From assembly GCA_900319225.1 (NCBI GenBank), contig ONNV01000005.1, positions 1 through 64,000 on the forward strand: 64,000 nucleotides of DNA. The letters run 5' to 3'. A model generated the notes under the pieces. That model did no database searches. It saw only the letters and a program-made list of their open reading frames with translations, and was not told the DNA's origin. Positions within the stretch are counted from its first letter, which is position 1; the number at the start of each line of letters is the position of its first letter. Of the stretch, positions 1-7,586 are shown in pieces. Made by a program: the position numbers and the translations under genes. This DNA comes from an uncultured Prevotellaceae bacterium. Its GTDB lineage: Bacteria; Bacteroidota; Bacteroidia; Bacteroidales; Bacteroidaceae.

Positions 1-14
1 AATACTGAATGCCG

Positions 15-22
15 CAAAGATA
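15..22 (-). promoter_or_regulatory. Possible leftward -7 promoter element
   Basis: On the minus strand this reads TATCTTTG, matching the Bacteroidetes -7 consensus TAnnTTTG. No TTTG is visible 19 bp upstream, and the gene it would serve lies outside the window. The rest of bases 1-233 holds nothing else I can recognise. It is AT-rich and precedes the lipoprotein gene at 234. Confidence 0.3.
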
Positions 23-233
23 GTTCTTATTTACGGTATGACATAGCTTGATCCCTGCATTGTCATACTCTTGATTTACCGGCTTGTTGAGTTTACTCCG
101 GGCAAAGCGGGGAAGAGTTAATCATCTTAATGTTAATGGATTGTTTGCAATCCACGTTTTCTGATAATTATGAGAGATTACACTTTAGTGAGTTTAATTA
201 TAAGTCATTTAATAAATAACGGATAAAAGTTTT

Positions 234-893
234 ATGAATATTAAAAATTATCCGTTATTTGCAATTGTTTTGCTTGGTTCCTTATTGGTTGGTTGTACAG
301 ACGATTTTGATGGTTTTTATGAATTTGATGAGTATACACCATCAGTCATAATGCAAGCAAATCAGTTAATAGAGAGCGGTAAGATAAAAGTGTCCCTATT
401 GGATTTGGAGAGAGCTTATATGAGTGAAACTTCAAAAAACAGCAAGGCTAATTCTAAGAGAGATTTCTCCATTGAATGGAGCGATTATCGCGTTAAGACC
501 GAAGGGACGGTTGATGTAGTTTATGTTCCCATAAGACTGAACAAAAATAAGAATCAGATCTTTACTCTTCAAACAGAAGACGGACGCATGAAAGGATTCA
601 GCCATCAGTTTTATTGTACATTGATTATGGCATCCGGAAAAGATGGCAAAGGTTTTGAAGCCGTTATGGCTACTTATCTTTACGGTGGCAACATGAAAGA
701 AGATGATATAAAGCGGATGGGACGTGACTTTGAATCTTCAGGCTACAGCGGTTACTATATTACATCAACTCTGGATGGAACTATGCTGTCTGGCAGATAC
801 TTTGAAGATGGAGAGTGTAAGTTCAGATTCCGTCAGAATCCCTTGCCTCCAAGTGAAAGAAAGGAATTCCAGGATGACAAAAGGGTCAAATAA
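234..893 (+). CDS. Unknown lipoprotein, head of amidase islet
   Basis: A 219-residue protein of no family I recognise. Residues 1-20 are a hydrophobic signal peptide ending in a lipobox (LVGC, Cys21). It is followed by TDDFDG, an acidic stretch like the Bacteroidetes surface-lipoprotein export signal, so a surface location is plausible. The rest is a soluble beta-rich domain of about 150 residues. The 3' end overlaps the next gene by 20 bp in the +1 frame. That next gene lacks any signal peptide, so the two may be halves of one lipoprotein-toxin precursor (inference). Base composition is clearly more AT-rich than the DNA after 5.1 kb, which suggests acquisition by transfer. Confidence 0.8.
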   Translation: MNIKNYPLFAIVLLGSLLVGCTDDFDGFYEFDEYTPSVIMQANQLIESGKIKVSLLDLERAYMSETSKNSKANSKRDFSIEWSDYRVKTEGTVDVVYVPIRLNKNKNQIFTLQTEDGRMKGFSHQFYCTLIMASGKDGKGFEAVMATYLYGGNMKEDDIKRMGRDFESSGYSGYYITSTLDGTMLSGRYFEDGECKFRFRQNPLPPSERKEFQDDKRVK

Positions 894-1797
894 TGATATG
901 GAGTGGCTCATGACTCACTGCTCATTGTGCAACAAGTTTTATGAAGATTGCACATGCGTCACTGTAGAGGATTATCATCTGTGTCAGTATTGTCATACTG
1001 ATATTATAAATGGACGTTGTGGTCAAGCGTGTTTTTACTGTGATCTTTGTACGAAGGGCCCCTATCATACTCATCCTTATTATTCACCGGAATGGGGCGG
1101 GGGATATACTCCTCCTTCCAACGGTGGTAGCTCCACTGGAGGTGGCGGAGGTGGTGACACTGGAGGTGGCGGCACCTATTGGGGCGGCGATCCGGATCCG
1201 GAACCGGATCCGGAACCGGAACCAGAACCGGAACCAGAACCTGATTTTACAGTAGATCCTCAAATAATAACTAATTCAACTTCAACTGCATTAGCATATA
1301 TAGAGGGTTTACCCCCTGCTGATGTACCTAATGACAAAGGAAAATATCCGTCTAAGTGCAACAAGGGTTTTAGGAAAATGTTTGAATTGGTTGTTGGTTA
1401 TCTCCCAGATTATTTAGACGATAAGTGCGCAAATGATATTGCAACCGCCTTAGAAAGTCTATCTCAAATTGCGGACGGTCATTGGGTAAAATTAGAAAGA
1501 CCTTCCGAGACAGCTTCTGAAAACGATTGGCAGACTTTCTTTGACAACATGCAGAATCTGGCTAATAAAGGTTATTTTGTGGCGACTGCTCAATATAATC
1601 CAACTGGTCAAGGACATGTTACAGTCATTGTTCCTTGTGGCGATACCGCCAGACCAAAAAGTGGAGCTTGGCATGGCGCTATAGTTCCGACAAATTTTGA
1701 TACAGGTGCAATGAAAGTAAGATCAACTAAACAAACTCTCAGTGATAGTCATGGTACTGCTACAGCTGCTGATGTCAAATTTTATTACTATAGATAA
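874..1797 (+). CDS. Zn-ribbon / papain-like amidase, putative toxin
   Basis: About 307 residues from ATG 874; an ATG at 898, just after the upstream stop, is an alternative start. The N-terminal 60 residues are Cys-rich with three CxxC pairs (CSLC, CQYC, CDLC), probably zinc ribbons. Next comes a Gly-rich linker and a run of Pro-Glu/Pro-Asp repeats. The C-terminal domain has KCNKGF (Cys162) and GQGHVTVIVP (His248), the Cys-His pattern of NlpC/P60-CHAP-type peptidoglycan amidases. Such domains cut peptide bonds in the cell wall, so the substrate is expected in the periplasm, yet no signal peptide is present. The following gene encodes an exported protein 12 bp downstream, the usual order for an effector and its immunity protein. 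Amidase fold is likely; the toxin role is inference. Confidence 0.65.
   Translation: MTKGSNNDMEWLMTHCSLCNKFYEDCTCVTVEDYHLCQYCHTDIINGRCGQACFYCDLCTKGPYHTHPYYSPEWGGGYTPPSNGGSSTGGGGGGDTGGGGTYWGGDPDPEPDPEPEPEPEPEPDFTVDPQIITNSTSTALAYIEGLPPADVPNDKGKYPSKCNKGFRKMFELVVGYLPDYLDDKCANDIATALESLSQIADGHWVKLERPSETASENDWQTFFDNMQNLANKGYFVATAQYNPTGQGHVTVIVPCGDTARPKSGAWHGAIVPTNFDTGAMKVRSTKQTLSDSHGTATAADVKFYYYR
1191..1246 (+). repeat. In-frame Pro-Glu/Pro-Asp hexanucleotide repeat
   Basis: A low-complexity tract of ccggaa/ccggat/ccagaa hexamers encodes DPEPDPEPEPEPEP in the linker of the amidase-like protein. Such tracts can change length by replication slippage without breaking the frame. Length variation here has not been shown. 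Confidence 0.7.
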
Positions 1798-1809
1798 TAT
1801 TGTACTTAT

Positions 1810-2535
1810 ATGAAACAGTTAATTAAATTTGTATTTGCTTGTTTTGTCGTAGTAAATAGTTATGCTCAAAATATTCAGATTATTCAGGAGACAGACTTAT
1901 TTATCAGAACTACTGATGATGTAATACTGTCTAAACCTTCTTTTATTTTAATTAATAATCAGCCAAGTGGTAATCCGAACAGCTTAAATATGTATCACAA
2001 TTATCAGTTGCAATCTTTGAATCATCATTATAATTGGCAGGTAAAGATTATGGGTCAAGATGGTATATTGGAAACGGCAAGCCATTATTATGATTATTTT
2101 GATATTATTGGCAATACTGATTCAGTGATCCTTAGATGGTATGGTCAAGATATGTTAACAACAACGCAAGAGTTGACTCATATCAAAAACAGGAATAACT
2201 ATTTTGAAAAAATATCATTGAATAGTGATAGTTATGCATTGGTATTTTGTGGAATGCGTGATTCTTATTCAGATGTGCCAGGAGAGATGATAATTGTGGT
2301 TGTCAATAAAAATCAGGCAGTTGTTGTTTATGATGACTATGCTTCTGCCATTTCACCTACAAATTTTGATTCTGATACCTTTGCCATGTATTTTTTAAAA
2401 GATTTATCAGGCTTATATAATCCTAATATTGAGGATTACGATACTTCTCCTGTTAATCTTGGCGGGCGTACATTTTATCGCTTGCGTAAAGACAATGGTG
2501 TACTAAAGATAGCACAGTGTCGTTATACTAATTGA
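1810..2535 (+). CDS. Exported protein, candidate immunity factor
   Basis: A 241-residue protein with a type I signal peptide (cleavage after about residue 19, NSYA|QN). I do not recognise a family. The C-terminal half contains YALVFCG and IIVVVNKNQAVVVYDD, which line up with TAIVFLG and LTIFVMCNDEVKLVFNKDY in the lipoprotein at 4343-4987. The two are probably distant paralogues with the same beta-sheet core. It starts 12 bp after the amidase-like gene and the DNA is strongly AT-rich. Position and periplasmic targeting fit an immunity protein for a wall-cutting amidase. This is inference, not shown by sequence alone. Confidence 0.7.
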   Translation: MKQLIKFVFACFVVVNSYAQNIQIIQETDLFIRTTDDVILSKPSFILINNQPSGNPNSLNMYHNYQLQSLNHHYNWQVKIMGQDGILETASHYYDYFDIIGNTDSVILRWYGQDMLTTTQELTHIKNRNNYFEKISLNSDSYALVFCGMRDSYSDVPGEMIIVVVNKNQAVVVYDDYASAISPTNFDSDTFAMYFLKDLSGLYNPNIEDYDTSPVNLGGRTFYRLRKDNGVLKIAQCRYTN

Positions 2536-2549
2536 GTATTTCCAGACAG

Positions 2550-4256
2550 ATGTTTATTGGCTTCATCCGAATTTTGTTCCTAATATTGGTCTGCACGGCA
2601 ACAATGGCCGGCAGACCAATATTTGACTTGGATGAACATTTTATACTTGCAACCGGACTGGTTTCTTTTGCGGGATTGGTCCTACGCTCTAATACGAAAA
2701 ACCGCCTCAGAGTCATAGACATCCTGTTTCTTATGGCGATTGTTTATAGTCTTGCAAATCAAAGGGTATTCAATGTTGATCTGACTGTTAAGTATTTATC
2801 TATGGCTGGTGTGTGGTTCTTTGTTAAGGAATCAGACTCCCCACGTTTTGAAAGGGACTTGTTACAGGTTGTTGTACTTGCGGCTGTAGTACACGCCTTT
2901 GTTGCGGTTCTGCAGTCATTTGGCTTACTGTCAAATTACAATTATTTCTTCAAGACTACTGGGCTGTTTTCTAATCCAGGACCGTATGGATGCTATCTGT
3001 CTTTTGCATTGGCGGCTTTATTGCCTTGTGTGATATTTTATTACGGATCCTTCACTAAACCGCAAAAATTAATGTCCATTATTGCAGTCTTACTATTGCT
3101 GTATGGTATTATACTGTCAGACTCTCGTGCTGCATATCTTGCAGCTATTGTAATGGTTGTGATATGTCTATACTTGAGGTTCCGTTCAAAAATAAGAATA
3201 AAAAGGATACACTTGGGAGCACTGCTGCTTCTGCTTTCCGGAATATTGCTTGCGCTGTATATTCATAGACCATCATCTGCCAATGCGCGTCTGGGGATTT
3301 GGAAGATAACAGTTCAATCCATAGGACAGAAACCTTTGCTTGGTTATGGAACCGGCGGTTTTCAAAGTACTTACATGCTAAAACAGGCTGATTATCTGAC
3401 AAATGCAGATGAAGAGATGCGACGCAACGCCGATGAAGTAAAGACGGCGTTCAATGTGCCTTTGGAACTCCTGTATGAACAAGGTATAATAGGGTTGTTA
3501 CTTTGGGGTTCTATATTATATCTTTCAATAAAGGGGATACTTGAAGCATCTGATAAAAAGAATCCTCTATTGTTGTTCCCAATATTATCTTTCCTTGTTT
3601 TCTCGCTGTTTTCCTACCCTCATCAGATATGGGGCTTTACATGTCCTTTTATTGCTTTGTTAAGTCTAAGCGGAAAAGACAAATCATTTTTTAAAGTGGA
3701 GGGAAAGATAGACCGGAAGATATTATTGGGACTGGAAATATCATTGCTGTCCGTATTACTGATTTTGTGCGTGTCAAGAATACTGATTGACCGTAATTTG
3801 ATTAGATACAGCAGGTTTGATATGAATTATCAGGAAGTGGAATCATATCATACGGTAAACAGTATTTTGTACCATTCACCCAGTCTGTTGTTCTTTTATG
3901 CGGATAACCAAATGCTGTTGAATGATTATGAGAAGGTAATACCTACAATTATTCAATACAAAAAATACCGGAACTCTTATACAATTGAAAGGAATCTAGC
4001 CTATTCATATGAGATTACAGGAGATACGGTGAATGCCTTGGAACATTATGAGGTGGCACATGCCATGTGTCCAGGCTACTTGGAACCATTGTTCTCTATG
4101 TTCCTGATTCACAAATCCAGAAATGACAAACAAGCAATAGATTTTGCTAAAGAAATAAATAGTTTCTCTCCAAAAATTACCAACTCAAGAACTGATGCTA
4201 TGAAAAATAGGACAATTCAATTTCTGAGATCAATGAAAGCTTATTCCATACAATAG
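2550..4256 (+). CDS. O-antigen ligase/polymerase-like membrane protein with TPR tail
   Basis: A 568-residue protein of the O-antigen ligase (WaaL)/Wzy-like superfamily. It has roughly ten to twelve hydrophobic helices over residues 1-410, a loop with PLLGYGTGGF typical of the family, and a soluble tail (about 430-568) with tetratricopeptide-like helices (NLAYSYEITGDTVNALEHYEVAH). Family members transfer or polymerise lipid-linked glycans on the periplasmic face of the inner membrane. I chose ATG 2550; an in-frame TTG at 2532 would overlap the previous stop. It lies inside the AT-rich amidase islet, so it may have been acquired together with it. Its glycan substrate cannot be told from the sequence. 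Confidence 0.8.
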   Translation: MFIGFIRILFLILVCTATMAGRPIFDLDEHFILATGLVSFAGLVLRSNTKNRLRVIDILFLMAIVYSLANQRVFNVDLTVKYLSMAGVWFFVKESDSPRFERDLLQVVVLAAVVHAFVAVLQSFGLLSNYNYFFKTTGLFSNPGPYGCYLSFALAALLPCVIFYYGSFTKPQKLMSIIAVLLLLYGIILSDSRAAYLAAIVMVVICLYLRFRSKIRIKRIHLGALLLLLSGILLALYIHRPSSANARLGIWKITVQSIGQKPLLGYGTGGFQSTYMLKQADYLTNADEEMRRNADEVKTAFNVPLELLYEQGIIGLLLWGSILYLSIKGILEASDKKNPLLLFPILSFLVFSLFSYPHQIWGFTCPFIALLSLSGKDKSFFKVEGKIDRKILLGLEISLLSVLLILCVSRILIDRNLIRYSRFDMNYQEVESYHTVNSILYHSPSLLFFYADNQMLLNDYEKVIPTIIQYKKYRNSYTIERNLAYSYEITGDTVNALEHYEVAHAMCPGYLEPLFSMFLIHKSRNDKQAIDFAKEINSFSPKITNSRTDAMKNRTIQFLRSMKAYSIQ

Positions 4257-4306
4257 TCTAAACGTAAATTACCGACCAAAATTATATGCAGATATGCCCT
4301 TTTGTG

Positions 4307-4314
4307 TATATTTG
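4307..4314 (+). promoter_or_regulatory. Bacteroidetes -7 promoter element
   Basis: TATATTTG matches the -7 consensus TAnnTTTG and lies 28 bp before the ATG at 4343. No TTTG is seen at the ideal 19-bp spacing upstream. It suggests that the lipoprotein gene is transcribed separately from the genes before it. Confidence 0.45.
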
Positions 4315-4342
4315 CAATAGATAGTTTAAAACCAATATTATT

Positions 4343-4987
4343 ATGAAGAGAGTTGTCCTACACGTTTTTGTCCTTTTTGTGGTAGCTTTATGTACCTTGA
4401 GTTGCAAAGGTCCTTCATCTGCAGCCGGTAGTGCCGATACTCCAGCCGTTCATGAAATTGACTCTACAATGATAGATCCGTTCTATTCTATTGGTCGTCA
4501 TTCATTCCGGATTGCCGACACCCAGACCATTCCTGCCATTGAATCCGGCGATTATTCTGTCAGTTGGTATGTGGATACCGAGGAATGGGATTTTGACCCC
4601 GAGACCAACCATATTTTCTCAAAAATTGAATTCAAGAAAGGAAATAAGGTTATTGCTACATTTATTGACGATGAAGGATGGTCATACATTGGCGTTGAGA
4701 ATTCCAAGGCATTGATGTTCAGATCATTCAAGGTTGATGAGGATTGCACTGCTATTGTATTCTTGGGCGGAATATATGCTGCAGGAATACCTAAGTTGAC
4801 AATTTTTGTAATGTGTAATGATGAAGTTAAGCTTGTGTTCAACAAGGACTATTACATAAAAGAAATCACTGATGACAGAATTGCAATCAAGAGAGATTCT
4901 CAAGGCTCTGATGGCAATATAACCATATCGGATGGACATATCTCAATTGTCAATAAAGACTATCCTTCAGGAAAAATCATCTATTAG
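4343..4987 (+). CDS. Lipoprotein related to the exported protein at 1810
   Basis: A 214-residue predicted lipoprotein with lipobox TLSC (Cys21) followed by a Ser/Ala-rich linker. No named domain is recognised. The segment around TAIVFLGG and LTIFVMCNDEVKLVFNKDY resembles the C-terminal half of the protein at 1810-2535. This suggests a second, membrane-anchored member of the same family, perhaps an orphan or duplicated immunity protein (inference). It is the last gene of the AT-rich islet and ends 16 bp before the palindromic repeat at 5004. Confidence 0.7.
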   Translation: MKRVVLHVFVLFVVALCTLSCKGPSSAAGSADTPAVHEIDSTMIDPFYSIGRHSFRIADTQTIPAIESGDYSVSWYVDTEEWDFDPETNHIFSKIEFKKGNKVIATFIDDEGWSYIGVENSKALMFRSFKVDEDCTAIVFLGGIYAAGIPKLTIFVMCNDEVKLVFNKDYYIKEITDDRIAIKRDSQGSDGNITISDGHISIVNKDYPSGKIIY

Positions 4988-5003
4988 CTAGGTGCCAAAG
5001 GGG

Positions 5004-5124
5004 GCCAAAGGGGACGGTTCTGTTTGGCCCCTTTTATCTAACATAAACAGAAGCAGTGAAGGTTGATACCCTCACTGCTTTTTAATTATCTCAAAAGGGG
5101 CCAAACAGAACCGTCCCCTTTGGC
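5004..5124. repeat. 121-bp palindromic REP/MITE-like element, copy 1
   Basis: Perfect 32-bp inverted arms (5004-5035 and 5093-5124; GCCAAAGGGGACGGTTCTGT and onward) enclose a second hairpin (GCAGTGA 5053-5059 / TCACTGC 5072-5078) followed by a T run like an intrinsic terminator. A second copy with identical arms lies at 17571-17692 and a fragment sharing AAACAGAACCGTCCC is at 31043-31057. The arms resemble REP sequences mobilised by RAYT (TnpA-REP) transposases. No RAYT gene is in the window. Confidence 0.9.
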
Positions 5125-5169
5125 TCCCTTCCGGAAAAACTTAGTATATTCGCATCAAATTATAGAAAC

Positions 5170-5697
5170 ATGGAAAAATTCAGCGATCTTATTGCCAACA
5201 GGCGCAGCATGCGCAAGTTTACCGCACAAAAACTTACTGAGGAGCAGAAACGCACCATTCTGCGTGCGGCGCTCATATCACCTACAGCCAAGAATAACCG
5301 CGGCTGGGAGTTCGTGACGGTTGAGGACCCTGCATTGCTGGAGGCTCTCTCCAAGTGCCGTGCCATGGGATCAGGGTTCCTGGCCGATGCCGCATTTGCC
5401 GTTGTGGTGCTGGGTGATCCGTCCAAGACAGACTGCTGGATAGAGGATTGCGCCATTGCCGCTATCGATATGCAGTTGCAGGCCGAGGACCTGGGACTGG
5501 GCAGCTGCTGGTGCCATATGCGTGGCCGTGCCGATGCCGACGGCAAGACAACAAAGCAGGCCCTGATGGAGCTGCTGGGCGTGCCTGAGCAGTATGAGCC
5601 GGTTTGCATCATAGGCGTGGGCTACAAGGATATGGAGCGCAAGCCTTATGAGGATGACAAGATTGAGTGGACCAAGGTTCATCAGGGCAAGTTCTGA
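5170..5697 (+). CDS. Nitroreductase family flavoprotein
   Basis: A 175-residue FMN-dependent nitroreductase-like protein. It has the N-terminal family signature NRRSMRKF (phosphate-binding Arg residues) and PTAKNNRGWEFV, and the C-terminal AEDLGLGSCWCH segment. These enzymes reduce nitro groups, quinones or flavins with NAD(P)H in the cytoplasm; the substrate is unknown. The length is at the short end for the family. It is the first gene of a tight operon with the DUF2520, KdsC-like and Maf genes (gap of 3 bp to the next). A TATATTCG motif at 5145 could be a weak -7 element. Confidence 0.88.
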   Translation: MEKFSDLIANRRSMRKFTAQKLTEEQKRTILRAALISPTAKNNRGWEFVTVEDPALLEALSKCRAMGSGFLADAAFAVVVLGDPSKTDCWIEDCAIAAIDMQLQAEDLGLGSCWCHMRGRADADGKTTKQALMELLGVPEQYEPVCIIGVGYKDMERKPYEDDKIEWTKVHQGKF

Positions 5698-5700
5698 AAA

Positions 5701-6471
5701 ATGAGGATAGCGCTGATAGGATCAGGCCGAGTGGCATCATGCATGGGACCCCGCCTTAAGGAGGCCGGGCATACCATAGCAGGTGTCTATAGCCGTACCC
5801 TACAGAATGCGCAGCAGCTTGCCACGGTGCTGGGCGCCACTGCTACAGACAGCCTTGAACAGTTGCCCGATGCCGATATATACCTGACCATGCTCACTGA
5901 TGACGCTCTTGCGGAGCTTGCTCCCGCCATTGTAAAGGGTAGGGAGGCGGCTCTATTCCTGCATACAGCAGGCAGCGTATCAATCAATGTGTGGAGAGAG
6001 GCCGGAGCAGCGCGTTACGGAGTGATGTATGCCATGCAGACATTCTCCAAGGGCGCAGTCATAGAGTGGCCGCAGGTGCCGGTGTTTGTGGAGGGCAGTT
6101 CTCCGGCGGAACAGGAAATCATAATGTCTCTGGCTCATGACCTGTCGGGTAACGTTTCGGCCCTGAGTTCTAAAGGACGCAAGAAACTGCATATCGCGGC
6201 TGTCTTTGCCAGCAATTTCAGCAACCGCATGTATGCCATAAGTGAGCGGATCCTAAAAACCGAGGGTGTGCCGTTCAGCGTGATGCTGCCGCTGGTGCGT
6301 GAGACCGCCCGTAAGGTGGAGAGCATGAGCCCTGAGGATGCACAGACCGGGCCGGCCGTCCGCGGCGACCGCAAGGTGATAGATGAACACTTGCAGTTGC
6401 TTAAGGATTGTCCTGAGTATGCAGAGCTATACAGACTTATTTCTATTGACATAAACCATAACCTGAAATGA
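5701..6471 (+). CDS. Rossmann-like DUF2520 oxidoreductase
   Basis: A 256-residue protein with an N-terminal NAD(P)-binding Rossmann motif ([10 protein letters not shown]) and a C-terminal all-helical DUF2520-type domain. The architecture is that of 6-phosphogluconate-dehydrogenase-like or F420-dependent NADP reductases. The substrate is not established for this family. The motif LHTAGSVS and the conserved [14 protein letters not shown] segment fit DUF2520. It overlaps the next gene by 4 bp (ATGA), so it is translationally coupled with the KdsC-like phosphatase. Confidence 0.88.
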   Translation: MRIALIGSGRVASCMGPRLKEAGHTIAGVYSRTLQNAQQLATVLGATATDSLEQLPDADIYLTMLTDDALAELAPAIVKGREAALFLHTAGSVSINVWREAGAARYGVMYAMQTFSKGAVIEWPQVPVFVEGSSPAEQEIIMSLAHDLSGNVSALSSKGRKKLHIAAVFASNFSNRMYAISERILKTEGVPFSVMLPLVRETARKVESMSPEDAQTGPAVRGDRKVIDEHLQLLKDCPEYAELYRLISIDINHNLK

Positions 6472-6986
6472 TAAATTACGACCTAAACTCTATCCGTGCC
6501 CTGATTTTTGATGTGGACGGTGTGCTGAGCAAACCAATAATGCCCCTGTCACCTACAGGTGATCCCGTACGTACTGTGAACGTAAAGGACGGTTATGCCA
6601 TGCAGCTGGCCGTAAAGATGGGCCTGCACCTGTGTATCATTACCGGTGCGCGTGTGGAGGAGGTGCGTAAGCGCTATGAAGGGCTTGGCATAAAGGATGT
6701 TTACATCTGCTCAAGTGTCAAGATAAATGACTTTAACCACTTTGTGGAGAAATATGGACTCAAGCATGAGGAGATTCTCTATATGGGCGATGACATCCCG
6801 GACTGGCAGGTTATGAGTCTGTGCGGACTGCCCTGCTGCCCTGCCGATGCATGTCAGGAGATACAGTCGGTATGCAAGTACGTTTCACCCTACAAGGGTG
6901 GTGAGGGCTGTGCCCGTGACGTGCTGGAGCAGGTGCTCAAGGTGCAGGGCAAGTGGATGAAAGATGAACACGCATTCGGCTGGTAA
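6468..6986 (+). CDS. kdsC: KdsC-like HAD phosphatase
   Basis: A 172-residue HAD-superfamily protein of the size of KdsC, which removes phosphate from KDO-8-phosphate in lipopolysaccharide core synthesis. Motif I is FDVDGVLS (first Asp is the nucleophile), motif II is ITGA, and motif IV is MGDDIPDW. It has no cap domain, as in the tetrameric KdsC/YrbI family. It starts inside the end of the DUF2520 gene and is followed 1 bp later by maf. A related small HAD phosphatase with another sugar substrate cannot be excluded. Confidence 0.82.
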   Translation: MINYDLNSIRALIFDVDGVLSKPIMPLSPTGDPVRTVNVKDGYAMQLAVKMGLHLCIITGARVEEVRKRYEGLGIKDVYICSSVKINDFNHFVEKYGLKHEEILYMGDDIPDWQVMSLCGLPCCPADACQEIQSVCKYVSPYKGGEGCARDVLEQVLKVQGKWMKDEHAFGW

Positions 6987-6987
6987 T

Positions 6988-7566
6988 ATGGAGCTGCCCT
7001 ACAAGATAATACTGGCATCAAACTCCCCCCGCAGGCGTGAACTGCTGGGCGGACTGGGACTGGATTTCACGGTCAAGGTAATAAGCGGGATCGATGAATC
7101 CTGGCCCCATGAACTGAAAGGAGAGGATATACCGCTCTATATATCGCGTGAGAAAGCCGCCCCGTACAAGAGCATAATAGCTCCCGATGAGCTTGTCATC
7201 ACTGCCGATACCATAGTCTATGTGGACGGAGAGGTTCTGGGTAAACCTCATGACAAGGCCGATGCCCAGCGTATGCTGCACCTGATATCGGGCCGATGGC
7301 ATGAGGTGATTACGGGCGTAACGCTTATGACCGCACAGCGAGAGCGCAGTTTTGCCGTCACCACCAGAGTTAAGTTTGCCAACCTTACTGACAGCGAGAT
7401 AAACAGCTACGTGGAGAGCGGCCTGCCTATGGACAAGGCCGGTGCCTACGGAATCCAGGAGTGGATAGGCTATGTGGGCGTTGAGGCTATTGAGGGTAGT
7501 TATTTCAATGTGGTGGGGTTGCCGGTCCAGCGGCTTTACCGCGAACTTATGGAATTCATTAAGTAA
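6988..7566 (+). CDS. maf: Maf-like nucleotide pyrophosphatase
   Basis: A 192-residue Maf protein, which hydrolyses non-canonical or excess nucleoside triphosphates such as dTTP, UTP or m5UTP to monophosphates. Motifs are SNSPRRRELL near the start, the glutamate and lysine of SREKA, the ADT(I)V catalytic motif and the final GAYGIQ. I chose ATG 6988, just after the upstream stop, because family members begin directly before the LASNSPRR motif; an upstream in-frame ATG at 6964 would overlap the KdsC-like gene. It is the last gene of the short housekeeping operon. Confidence 0.92.
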   Translation: MELPYKIILASNSPRRRELLGGLGLDFTVKVISGIDESWPHELKGEDIPLYISREKAAPYKSIIAPDELVITADTIVYVDGEVLGKPHDKADAQRMLHLISGRWHEVITGVTLMTAQRERSFAVTTRVKFANLTDSEINSYVESGLPMDKAGAYGIQEWIGYVGVEAIEGSYFNVVGLPVQRLYRELMEFIK

Positions 7567-7586
7567 CAATAATCAAACTAACCAAT

